From NCBI GenBank assembly GCA_030141605.1, contig JAQGDQ010000135.1, positions 124,001 to 188,000 on the forward strand: a stretch of DNA of 64,000 nt, given 5' to 3'. The DNA comes from Tubiluchus corallicola. Its lineage: Eukaryota > Priapulida > Priapulimorpha > Priapulimorphida > Tubiluchidae. Positions 11,701 through 21,979 of this stretch are shown here, piece by piece. Every line of letters starts with the position of its first letter. Position 1 is the stretch's first letter. The position numbers were made by a program, and so were the translations under genes. The notes beneath the pieces were generated by a model. That model made no database searches. It saw nothing but the letters and a program-made list of their open reading frames with translations, and was not told the DNA's origin.

Positions 11701-14700
11701 CAATAAGAATAATTTCTGGTGGATCGTCCCCATACAAAGTATTCACAATATTGCCGACATCACTGAAAAACGATGTGGAATGTGTTAGTGTCTGCATGTG
11801 TAAGCACATTACTATAAAAATAAACTTAGGCATATTGCTCTCTGTTACACAAGTAAAAGGTATTTTAGATGGTGGCGAGTACTATATCTGTGAGTATGGG
11901 CATCTGGCAATAGAGTGTGGATTACATTTTAAGGATTTTGAATTGATAAGAATAACTTTTTGCAAGAATTTAACGACGGTTAAATAATTAAATTTTAGTT
12001 ACGACTTTACTGTTCCTCTCATTAAATACAATATAATGAAATATTAATTGGAGCAAATGCCATATTTTGTGATCAAATTATGCCCTTAGCAACTACAGGT
12101 CAACAACAGCAAGCTGATGAGTAACTGCCGACAGGAATGTTTCAATGTCGTTTCACATATCTTATCGATGGAAAATCTATATGCATCTAAGAAGTCCAGT
12201 CATTTCAGTGTTCAGGCCTTTGCTTTGCCTTTGTATGCACAGACATTAGCATTAAAAGCTGCATTTAATTTCGCAAAGAAATCGCAGATAAGCAGCAAAT
12301 TTGAAAATTTCAGAGGTTATCACCAAAAGTAAGTCTTGGAGGAAGCAAGTCGCGAATATTTTTCCATTCTCCAATTAATCACACTCAATTTCACGAAGAA
12401 ACAACGGAGAGAATTAACCCCCAAAAGAACCCCCAACTAAATGGAGAAAGTTGAGAAAGACTGTCTGTTACTGTACCCATAATTCTCCAGTGTACACGAC
12501 TACCAGACCTTACTGAGATCCAATCACTCATTACAAAGCCCCAGCAGTTTTTATGAAAAGTGTAACAACAACAACAACAACAAGGCGAGTAAGTACTTGG
12601 CAGTCCGTGCAAAAAAAAATGGAGATTACCTGGTTAGTCTCTCTGCACTGAGATCGGTATCATCGGTCGTATGCGTATCGCCATGGCCTCTCATATCCAC
12701 AGCAACACATCGACATGTCACAATATGAGTCAGAGCTTTCTACAAAGCAATGCAGTATTAAACAACACTGGAAATATTTTCGTTACTAAAGAACTAACAT
12801 AATTACCTAAAACCAAGAGTCTAACAATCAGGTAAATTTATTTACACTTTGTTATGTTATTGATGCACCTTCGGTGTTATAACGTATTATAACATGTAAC
12901 ATATAAGTTATTACGTATCTAAACACAATTGCACAAACAATTAATCATATCACACTTTCACTCAGACATGCCATCTTTATTAGTCTTGACATGCTAATAA
13001 TAATACGTTTATTTATCATCATTACAATGAAAAGGTTGAATTACACTACATATAAAATTAAAAAACATAAAATTTTCAAAAGAATTAGAGAGTGACCAGT
13101 TAGCGAGAATGAATTCCTAGGCAAATTAGCGCAATGTTAGTATGATGAATGATGGTGATATCGTCAGATTCACAACGACAAAAAAGCATCACTTAAACCA
13201 GGGGTGTGCAAATTGCGGCCCGCGGGCCACTTGCGGCCCGCCGAGAGAATTTGTGCGGCCCGCGAAGAGATTTGTCGACCTAATAAAAGTGCGGCCCGGG
13301 CGATTAATTGAGTGTATCCAGCTGAAGTCCGTGCCACAATCCCAAAGATAGTGCGGGTAGTTTTTTCTACTAGATCGGATGCCATTAACCCTTACAAGAC
13401 GGTTGTAGCTTAATGTCACTGTACTTCACAGACTGTGTGATACAAATTACTAATATGCATTGTAATGAAATTACCACTATCTGTCCTGAAAGTAGAAATA
13501 TGTGGTTTGTAATATAAATTTTAATAACTTTTAAAATAGTTTCTTTAGTGTAGTAGTAATGATGTACGCAGGTCGGATGTGAAAAAAATCGTTATTAGTC
13601 CTTTCTGTACTTGGCTCCTTGATCAAACTGCCTGTGGCCCGCAGGAATTGCGAGAAAGTTTAATGTGGCCCGGCTAGTCAGATAATTTGCACACCCCTGA
13701 CTTAAACGTTTCTTTCTACTCTGAATAAATGTATTAAATACACATTAATTCTTAGTTGGTTTGCTGCATATTCCAGATGCGTGTGTATTATCTATACCCT
13801 CATTAATTAACTCAATGTTGGTACAAATTAAACTTCTAATGAGATAGTGAATTGCATCATCCTACTAATTCAGCATGTTAACGAAAAACACAGTTTGAAG
13901 TATTTGATAACTTACAGAAAAAAGTGCCCAAGATAAAGCAGAAAAACCACCTCCGTGTAATAATAACAACACAGGTCCTTCCGTTCCACATTCATATACT
14001 CTAAATGAGTGAACTAGTCAAGAAAATATATACAAAAATGTAATAGAATTAAACCTCTTTATTTGGGACAGCAAAAAAGTTCGCGTTAAGCGAGTTTAGC
14101 ATTACAAGGAGTTGCGTTAACACATACACGTCTATGCAAATACACACATTTTGTTTTGCCAAAAATTTGGGTATTAAGCGAGGTTGGCATCATAAAGGGG
14201 GTGTTATACTGAGGTTTAATTTAGTATTTCCGTCGGGTACCTGGGTACATGACTAACCGAGTAATTACGCGCATTGTTTATTACCTGAGCCAAATATTTC
14301 CACCCGGCTCTAACAATGAAAATGTCATTATTAAATTTTATAATACGATAGCTATTGTTAAAGAATTATAACTTTAAATGCAACCTTGTGCTGTGTACAT
14401 TGACAGTGTGCGAGGTTAACAGCCAGTAAGGAAATGGCAGACCAAATCATTTTTGCCGTAAAGGTGACTTAGAAAACACAGATTATAAATTCTTTACCAA
14501 GAGGTTAATTATGCAAATGAAACTGTTTATTAACCTTCAAAAACCTATTTCGGGCCACTAAAAAAGATACGAATAAACGGACTAATTTTAACAGCACACA
14601 AAAAATAATATGGATTGTTTTATTCCCCTAATCTCTATGTTGTATTAATAGTGCTCAGTGCGGCACTACTACTACCTAGGTTGACGCATTGATAAAGTGC

Positions 14701-15006
14701 ACAATTAAGTAATTAAGAAGTCAGGCAGATAAAAAATCAGTCATGTGTTTTATAGGGAAGCAGTAACTTTCGTAACTTACAGCTCGTGTGTTCAGGGCCA
14801 ATGATGCAAAAAATGCAAGCTTTAGTAAATTACCAAAATGGCAATTACTAAAATGCATCAGTGGTTGTTTTTGTTTGTGAATATAAATGATCGCAGTTTC
14901 TTCACTGTCACTGAATCTTAACAAGCGGGTACCCGACAGGTTATAAGGAAAAAGGTACCCGAGTCTGATGTTTGCAACCCATATAAACGCGAGTTTAATT
15001 GCACAC

Positions 15007-15055
<49 letters not shown>

Positions 15056-17700
15056 GTAGTACTCCAAAAATCATTACTTAACCTTGGAACAGACTTGATT
15101 AAAAACTCTTAAAAATAAAAATCAAAGGATATGCTGCCATCTGAACTTGCTACATCACGCTTTGAATCAAAATATTTGTCCCAAGAAACTGGTGTGTAAT
15201 CTTTTTTACGAATTAGATGTCGCCTTCCCTCGGCACTGTGAAAGTAACAAATTATTAGATATGATTTGTAAAAAATCCATATAGCAATAATTATTGTGCT
15301 ATACAAAAACACAAGAAATAGTGTGAACTTTCCGATGCTAAAATAGCTTTAGTAGTTAAAAGGCAACCAACTGTCAGTAGCAATTATGGCTGCCGGTTTT
15401 CAACTGCTAAATTTTAACTGTCACCTCCAGATCGTGCAACAAGGCAATCATAATTTGGGTTTTAATGAATCCCTTACCTTTTTACTACTGAGAAACCTAC
15501 TGCAAGTCAACTGCATATTCAAATACTACATTCTTAAATGTCCAAAAGATAAATATGTGTACTACAAACAGAAATAGTGGACATTTTTGGCTGTGTCAAA
15601 AACTGTGGTAAGATTCTGCTTCTATGACTGGAAATGCTTTATGTGACAGCTTTTCAAATGAAAAATTTTTGTAGTTAAGATCATAGTCATAGTTAAGATG
15701 TTTGTATGTACTGTTATGCTTGGCATTAAAAGCTTCAGTGAAATCAGAACTTGTCACTTTTTCACTAGTGGTCCGTAATTCAAGGCTGTGAAGGGCATAA
15801 TTGTGAATCCATTGAACTTGTCATGCTTGATTTTTATGAATTCAATTTCGTTTTAATAAAATCATTCAAAACTATAGCTTCTTGACAAATCACCAGCCTA
15901 CTTCTTAACTAAGTCCCTGTGTTGCTTTTCTTAGCAAACAAGCACACAATATAACCACACAAGTATTTCCTCCCCCAGTTATTAGTGAGTTTCAAAAAAC
16001 TGGAAAATAATTAATTTCACAAGCATTTTAACATTAGCACATTCAAACCCGATTTTTTAAGGAAAATACAAACTAGCATATTTTTTAGAAGCTAGCAAAA
16101 CCTCATATAAGCATTTTGAATAATGTTAAAAAAACAGTGTGAACAGGAAAAGAATATAAAAAACCTAACTCAGGTTTTTAGCTGCAAAATGCGATGTATT
16201 AGACAGTTGTGCCATCTGTTGTTCTTGTAGTTACACTGATTTAACCGGCAAAATATAATGTGGCACACTGTGTGTGTGACTTCATCTGTCTTACGCTGAG
16301 TTTGAGATGTGAAATTTCTGCTATTTAGCCAGGAATTTATCGATCAATGCTCGTGCTTGTCTAGGTGTTTTCATAAAAAATTTACATCATCTTGTAGCCC
16401 AGCTCTTTCTCTTTCTAAAGAGTTACAAAACTTTTAAACATTCACATAACAGGCCCGACAAACGTATTTTCTCGACAATGTTTTAGATGAGAAATCTCCA
16501 CTATTTTCGCCCGGAATTAGTTGATTGTTGTTCACGCTCACTTAAGTGTTTTCCGGAAAAACGTAGAGCATCTTGTAGCCCAGTTCTTTCTCTTTCTAAA
16601 GAGTTATAAAACTCCCTTAAACATTCCCGCAACAAGCCCGACGAACACTTTTGTTGACGATGTTTTGCAAACATTTCAATACTGAAATTGGCGACTCTTA
16701 CCTTTAACCAGTTATATTGAGGTTTAGTGTTCACCAAAATCAGCGAAAGAGACACCATTCGGTTCATCTAATCGAGGCCTTTCAGTTGATATATTACACG
16801 TCACTGTTACTCGAAACTGGAAGCATTGGTGTCCCCGACCCCCTCGATTTTGGTTTTTGCCACCTACTGACAAGTTTTTCGGTACGCAAATGACTCATAT
16901 TCAACCATGTACAACAAAATGACACCACCTAGCTACGTACCAAAATATGGCCCTAGCTCGATAACTGTAGGAGGAGATCCAGCCTAGCGAAAAAAAAAAC
17001 AAAAAGCCTAGCCTGCTCTGTGACCTTTGACCCACGGGTAACGGGTCATGTGCAAACATAATCCCCTGCCCGGGGAGAGTGTCCTGTGAGTTTCGTGAAG
17101 CTAGCCCTGTGTGTGTGTGTGAGTTATAAAAGAAACAAAATGTCACAAATAATAATAAAAATAAAAACTGGGGGTAAATCAAGAAGATTCTGCTGTAAGC
17201 AGAACCTTAATTACAGCCACAAAGTAAAACCAAAGTTATGACTATTAAACTTATATACTCAATATACATCTATATTATATTGAGCAGTTTCAGCAGCATG
17301 TAGCGACTGTGTGCTGCATTTCAAAATATTGCGATTCCAAGCTTTCTCACAGACAGAAAGTTTCTGGATGTGTACACAATCTAATAAAGCACTTTCATAA
17401 GTAACAAAGCTCTATAAATATACCAGGTCTTAGAAAATGACATTTGATAAACACAAAATAATGAAATTCACAAAAGACAAATTATTATACAATCTATGAT
17501 AAAACAAAAGCAAATAAAAAAAGCACGTTTAAAGAAATAAAACTCGCAAGAAGATAGTTTTTTACAAGCACAACTGCCACATCTTTTTCCAAACGCCGCA
17601 TCAGATCTATTAATTTTACTAACCCTGGTGCAAAACGATAAGAAGGGTATGGTGGAGGTGCATTTCCCAAAAGTGTGCGTTTCCGTAGTGCGTCCGACAT
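5776..17700 (-). CDS. PPME1: Protein phosphatase methylesterase 1 (PME-1), 12 coding exons, complete
   Basis: Serine hydrolase that removes the C-terminal methyl ester from PP2A catalytic subunit and binds inactive PP2A. Exons (minus, 5'→3'): 17624–17700, 15133–15235, 13916–14008, 12630–12739, 11694–11762, 11173–11258, 10031–10121, 9703–9768, 8006–8232, 7437–7547, 6160–6224, 5776–5847. They sum to 1,170 nt with compatible phases, giving 389 aa against 386 in human. Visible landmarks: oxyanion region LLLLHGGG; nucleophile Ser151 in GHSMGG; Asp176 in VIDVVEG; His357 in GHAVHED; the conserved MDRLDKDLTIGQMQGKFQ. These match the known PME-1 triad Ser156/Asp181/His349. Exon 9 encodes the acidic, poorly conserved loop typical of the family. 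The start ATG at 17700 is the first after an in-frame TGA at 17707–17709. Intron 2 is AT–AC. The TGA stop lies within a donor-like GTGAGT. Confidence 0.96.
6317..6378. repeat. Degenerate CAA/CAG simple repeat
   Basis: Imperfect CAG and CAA/AAT triplets in PPME1 intron 10, directly beside the TA-flanked element. Confidence 0.75.
6405..7366. mobile_element. Non-autonomous TA-target DNA transposon, ~962 bp, in PPME1 intron 10
   Basis: The ends are imperfect inverted repeats of about 26 bp: CAGTAGGCACTGCTTAATAG at the left, and at the right the reverse complement of CAGTAGGTGCCGCTTAATAG. A TA dinucleotide flanks each end (6403–6404 and 7367–7368), as expected for Tc1/mariner/pogo-type insertion. 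No transposase frame was seen. Terminal CAGT resembles pogo/Tigger elements. A shortened relative lies at 56994–57246. Confidence 0.8.
9120..9610 (-). mobile_element. Decayed LINE reverse-transcriptase fragment in PPME1 intron 8
   Basis: Minus-strand frames, broken by stops and frameshifts, retain reverse-transcriptase landmarks in the right order: HIFNVSLSYGVFPNLMK, then VVHIFKNGD, then ISFTSIFSRLLEK (from RPISL…SKLLE), then RVPQGLILSPELLLIYINDL, then FA–DD split by a one-base shift. This is the palm of a Jockey/CR1/RTE-like non-LTR retrotransposon. The central section after SKLLE is shortened. It is non-functional. Confidence 0.8.
13199..13699. mobile_element. Non-autonomous hAT (Charlie-like) element, 501 bp, in PPME1 intron 3
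   Basis: Perfect terminal inverted repeats CAGGGGTGTGCAAATT… are flanked by an identical 8-bp target-site duplication, ACTTAAAC, at 13191–13198 and 13700–13707. The GC-rich subterminal GCGGCCCGCGGGCC motif is typical of Charlie-type hAT elements. No transposase frame is present. Confidence 0.93.
14048..14222. mobile_element. Tigger/pogo-like MITE inside the AT–AC intron
   Basis: The ends AATTAAACCTCTTTA and the reverse complement of AAATTAAACCTCAGTATAA face each other, and the internal text (TTAAGCGAG, GCATTACAAGG) resembles Tigger-type MITEs that carry AAACCTC(G/T)TTATA. The outer CAGT is lost, so the boundaries are approximate. Confidence 0.55.
15008..15052. repeat. (TA)n microsatellite in PPME1 intron 2
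   Basis: About 20 TA units followed by a short TAG run, inside the AT–AC intron near its donor end. Confidence 0.9.
16304..16672. repeat. Two tandem ~180-bp units in PPME1 intron 1
   Basis: Two adjacent diverged copies share blocks in the same order: CATCTTGTAGCCCAG, TCTTTCTCTTTCTAAAGAG, then CCCGACRAAC, then the start of the next unit. They are more GC-balanced than the surrounding intron. The second copy carries an open minus-strand frame of 88 codons (to 16767) without a recognised domain. Downstream sequence (about 16780–17180, with CCCTAGCTCGATAACTGTAG and CCTGCCCGGGGAG) has the same unusual composition and may belong to the same longer repeat. Confidence 0.7.
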
Positions 17701-18900
17701 CAACACTCAATAGATGATAACTCAGTCTGGCCAATATGATTCTTTTTTCAGTGTTTTAGTGGCATAATAACTTTTACATGGCACCTGAAAATTTAGCATT
17801 TTGTTACAAAAAAGGAAATGTTAATGCGGAAATCACTTCTTGTCTATTTGTTCCTTTCCGGGAACATACATACATGAATACAGATACTACATGTGAGGGA
17901 AAAAAGTTGTGACAGTGGTCACAGTATGTTCTCTGTTACGAATGTTGAGCGATTAAGTAATTTTTGTCGTTTAAGCACAGTTGAGTCTAGTTAGCAAGTA
18001 GATGAGTGTTATCTGCTTCCAAGGGACCTGCTACATTGTCCTGAGCTATTTTTTTTAAAAAGGGGGGGTGAGCCTTGCCGTTATTATGAGCAATCATTGC
18101 TATACCACATTCAAATAATGCAGAAGAGGTGTTTATACTCATAAAACTAAACTTAGAGATAGCCTGAAAATAGCAGCTGGAAACGCCCACTCTTCTTTAG
18201 TGGTTGCTAATACGAATTACTCCAGTTACTAGTAAGAGACAATTAAAGATACCAGGGTATGCTAATCAATATACAACATCTGCAAAACATGGCATTGATG
18301 CAATGCAGGAAGCAACATTGGCATTCGTAAAAATATGATTGCTTTAAACATTATCTAAATAAATTTTATTATGCTAATTACTTTACTCACAATACAACAA
18401 AATAACGGATTATACGATTCAGTTCGGTCAAGCCTACTTCCCAAAAATAACACATATACTGGTTATTAATAAATTCTTTGATTTTTGTCACTAAGAAATG
18501 TATCAAATGCGTCCCCGGACCTTGCTTTAGGAGTTTACAGCGCTAAGTTACAACGCGACAGTTCTAAGACAACACAAAAAGCTATTATTACAACAATTTT
18601 ACACTCATTTTATGATTTACATAATATTTCTTTTAATTTGTAATATGACAATACAAGCACTCTTCGAATGTTCTCGTATAAGAAATGAGTCTGGTCAACT
18701 GCTACAGGATCACAGATATGATGAAAATGTAGTCCACTGAGTTCAAAAACTACCAACAATCAGCGCAATTATACGGAATTTACTAATATTAGCAAAGACA
18801 CTTTTTACGCTCTATGGCTCAACTACCGATCCTGAGGTAATAACAACGTGCCATGCAGGATTTCTGGAACTAAAATTTATTTAGTAGTAAAACAGGGACG

Positions 18901-19092
18901 TTAAAGTGGTGAAACATTGTGATTGGGTAATAGTAATGCAGATGTACAGTGCCTGGAACGGTTATAGAAAGAGTCAGATTTATAAGTTTCTCCAAGGTAG
19001 AACAAACCTACTGCAGGAATCAAGTCTCTTCCAGCTTGGGGAGATACATGAGCAAAACCCTTACCATTAACTAAAAACCTCGCTTGTTCCAA
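18901..19092 (-). other. Open frame resembling the C-terminal half of a SPRY domain
   Basis: A 63-codon minus-strand frame reads FLVNGKGFAHV, then DLIPAVGLFYLGETY. This follows the SPRY/B30.2 pattern (flNG…, then LyPaVGL…GE.v), seen for example in RanBPM-like proteins. No convincing acceptor precedes it and the frame ends in a stop, so it could be a terminal exon, a pseudogene fragment or chance. No other exons of such a gene were found. Confidence 0.3.
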
Positions 19093-20515
19093 AGTAATTG
19101 ATTAGTTTCATATTACTTGTAATTTAAGTTTTATGTTGTTACCAAATACAAGATGTTGACACACTATTCTGCATCACAAAACAGCATTAATTTGAAAGTT
19201 TGGTTAAGATTTGACTACCCAACGTTTGGCAGACCTGTTAATGGATATTTACAAGGTCTGTCTGTTGTTCAATCCCATATTGCTCACATAAGTCTTTTAG
19301 AATGATCATATGTAAGTTTTATAGCAAAGCACTGTGAACTAATTTTATTGCAGTTCATACATGTAACAAAAAGGCAAGATAAACAGAATCAACGACCTAT
19401 GTACATCTTTAGGAGCTTTTCAAAAGAACAAAAAATGCTGGTTTATTTTTATGATGCATTTGTGTTTAAAACTCACATCATTTTGTTATACATACACAAT
19501 TCAATCACTAAATTTCAGTTCTTAAAAGTAATGAAAAAGAAAAATTAAAAAGTCTTATGTCTTACATTTTTTATTAGTATGAAAACAATTTCAAACAAAA
19601 ATTTTGGTCACAGACATTTTTTAAAAACTGATACGTATTTATAACTTTTTTTATAGGAAATGAATAAAAATATGAAACAATTATATAACACCTCGCAAGC
19701 CAGATTGCTCATCTGCTTTCACAGCCAGCCCCGTATATTGGTACTATTAAACGAGGTCGTTTCTTTCTACTTTTTTCACGCATCATTCTTCTGTAAAATT
19801 TAAATAATTTGCTGTCTAAAAAAACCAATAAATGGACTCGTTTTAGATTAGCTGCACAATAAGAGTAAGCATACAAATACAGTATTACAGTAGTTGTATG
19901 CGTTGGTAACAAGATAACACACATATGACAGCAATAATAATAATGACTATTATACGTATTACAATAATTAACTCTGACTAACTAATTACATTTCAATTAC
20001 ACAGTTTAACTAGTAGTAACAATCATGAAAGTGGCTTGCCTAATTGTGACTCGCCAAAACGATCATTCAGTTCACATTACTATAGTTACTATAGTGGAAT
20101 ATGAAAATCAATAAATAATACATTTATGAACAACATCCTTCCTCAAATGCAGCTCTGTTACATCAACCAATTTGTCATGCTAAAACGAAGGCGAAAACTA
20201 TAAAATCTTTACAAACCCAAAAGAAGTACAAGCATAAAGTGAACAGACACCACGCTGGGTTCTGCAAATATCTTGTTTTGGCTTTCATCCATCGTTTTCA
20301 TTACAGTTAATAAAATAAAACAACTTCAAAATTGGTTTCATTCGCCCAGCTTGAATCTTCCAACGCAGGATTGGAAAAAATGGCTAATTCAAACAAGTAA
20401 GCATTATACTGTCCAAGGGAAGGGCATGCAGTGAGCAGAGCCTGCTATAATGATAAACCTGGCAGTTACTAATTAATGTTTACAGCCTTTGAGAAACAAT
20501 ATTAATTAATACTAG

Positions 20516-20640
20516 GTATCAGTAACATCTAACTATGGTATTATTAACTAATTCTCCATATCAGCAACAAATGTAACTATAATATTATTAACTAGTGCTC
20601 GATATATTCAACACATGTAACTGCCACTACACTATCATTA
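20516..20640. repeat. Diverged tandem repeat, ~46-bp unit, about 2.7 copies
   Basis: Units share the order ATCAGYAACA, then TAACTATRRTATTATTAACTA, then TCYCSATAT. The last copy is the most diverged. Confidence 0.6.
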
Positions 20641-21077
20641 ATATTACAATGTAGCTAGGTGCCTTTAAGGTGCAAATACTCATAAAATAATGGATCTCTA
20701 TGCAAAAACTGCTACCCACCTAATAAATGTTCCAGTGGAATTTTCGTGAACAGACAAATTTAGCAGCTGTATTAGCAACATGGTGAAAACATTCGTTCCT
20801 GGTTTATCAAAAACAGCTTCTCTTAGTGATTATTTAGTCACTCAATTGATTTGGTGTAAAACTGTATGATTATAAAACTGATGTCATACATTACATTCAC
20901 AGCTGCAATTACTAAGTATCAAGAAAAAGCAAGAAAGGATTCTTGGTTATAAAATTAATATGATTCTAAACTAATATGATTCTAAATAGGTAATTTAACG
21001 AAGATGCACAACCTACAGTTAATTAAATTTTGATACCAAACATCAGAAAGACAGAAAATATGAAAATGTTGGGATAC

Positions 21078-21172
21078 AGACTGTGTGTGTGATGGATTTA
21101 AACCAGGGTCAATCTCCTTACAAGACATGCCTTAGATGACTAGGCCAGTGTATTCATCCAGGGATGAAGGCA
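21078..21172 (-). mobile_element. tRNA-derived SINE, minus orientation
   Basis: Read on the minus strand it has a tRNA-like head: A-box-like TGGCCTAGTCATCTAAGG (21147–21130), then CATGTCTTGTAAGGAG, then B-box GGTTTAAATCC (21104–21094), close to the consensus GGTTCGAATCC. Box spacing fits a pol III promoter. It shares the A-box region and the CTTGTAA stretch with the adjacent plus-strand copy. Confidence 0.7.
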
Positions 21173-21250
21173 TCCCAAAGTTGGCATAGTGGTTTAAGAT
21201 GTGCCTTGTAAACAAAAGGTTGCTGCTTTGAACACAGACTATGTCTTAAC
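21173..21250 (+). mobile_element. tRNA-derived SINE, plus orientation, paired head to head with its neighbour
   Basis: A-box-like TGGCATAGTGGTTTAAGA (21182–21199), then GCCTTGTAAACAAAAGGTTG, then a degenerate B-box GCTTTGAACAC (21225–21235). AACAAAAGGTTGCTG resembles the anticodon-stem/variable region to B-box stretch of several tRNAs. It belongs to the same family as the preceding copy in opposite orientation. Confidence 0.65.
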
Positions 21251-21766
21251 TTTTTAAAATTTCCTGTTTTGAATTTATTACTATCATTAATAATAATAAC
21301 AATCAATTTTTAGAAAGAGAACTGCAAACTGATGAAACAGTGTTAGACTTAGTTGCAAGTTTACAACTGTGAAAAAAAGAGATCACCATTATGGAAATAA
21401 AATTAATTAACGAAGTTATAAGAAAGCCAATTTTGGGGAAATTTTTTTGGAATGTCAGTAGACAACTTTAGCTAGTCAACATTGCTTTTTGCAACTAACT
21501 GGTTTTGAAAGCTAAACTTAAATGTAACCAAAATCGTTGCCAACCATTAAATGACGGATGTGGAGACTCAGGATTCAAGTCTATTGTGCTGAATAATTCA
21601 ATAATGTACATAGCTGCACAAAAAACATTGCTACTTTGCACTTGAAAATTGCCAATGCACATGACATGTACAAAATAAACTTTCTTAAATAGGCCACGTC
21701 AAATGTCCGTATGTACGTAGAGTAATCCCAAAGAACGGGTGATAACTTTGGAGAATGCGCACAGCC

Positions 21767-21772
21767 TTTATT
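21767..21772 (-). other. Candidate polyadenylation signal of egghead copy 1
   Basis: AATAAA on the minus strand about 208 nt after the stop at 21980; an ATTAAA variant lies nearer at 21848–21853. Position only; no transcript evidence. Confidence 0.4.
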
Positions 21773-21979
21773 ACAATTTAGTCTTAAATAGTCACAAGTG
21801 TGAGATTAAAGATTAAACATGCTTGGATGATTAATATTTGTATAGGATTTTAATAAATTGTTCATTTGGCTTCAACAAGTTGATTATTACAATGACGTCA
21901 TAAATTAAGTTGAATCCATCTCTTAAAATAAGAACCAGTGCTCTTTAATGCAGTTCTGTTTTGTTCATTACAATTCTGT

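Larger units (their letters stand above)
14009..15132 (-). other. AT–AC (U12-type) intron 2 of PPME1
   Basis: After the exon 2 codon for Ser (GGC AGC) the sequence reads ATATCCTTT (15132–15124), a 9/9 match to the U12 AT–AC donor. No usable GT donor lies before the in-frame stop. At the other end TTCTTGAC (14024–14017) resembles the U12 branch site TTCCTTRAC, and its adenosine is 9 nt from the terminal AC at 14010–14009. Joining these ends is phase 0 and restores SFRVYECGTEGPV, matching the human PME-1 stretch TFRVYKSGSEGPV. The 1,124-nt intron also holds a Tigger-like MITE and a (TA)n run. Confidence 0.9.
17701..21979. other. Intergenic space between PPME1 start and egghead copy 1
   Basis: About 4.3 kb. 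The left end should hold the PPME1 5' UTR and promoter, but no clear TATA or initiator could be assigned. It contains one SPRY-like open frame, a ~46-bp tandem repeat, a head-to-head SINE pair and the probable 3' UTR of egghead copy 1; the rest is featureless AT-rich sequence. Confidence 0.6.

Noticed and set aside
13142-13419. Short frames on both strands around the GC-rich patch
   Set aside because: They fall in the terminal part of the hAT element and its flank and read GCGGCCC-type sequence, not a gene.
14231-14960. Facing CGTCGGGTACC and GGTACCCGAC motifs, as if ends of another transposon
   Set aside because: Only about 10–12 bp agree, a second GGTACCCGAG lies nearby, and no target duplication was found.
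15109-15132. Stop codon after PPME1 exon 2, suggesting a truncated or pseudogenised PPME1
   Set aside because: The stop lies in the AT–AC intron; with U12 splicing the full frame is intact.
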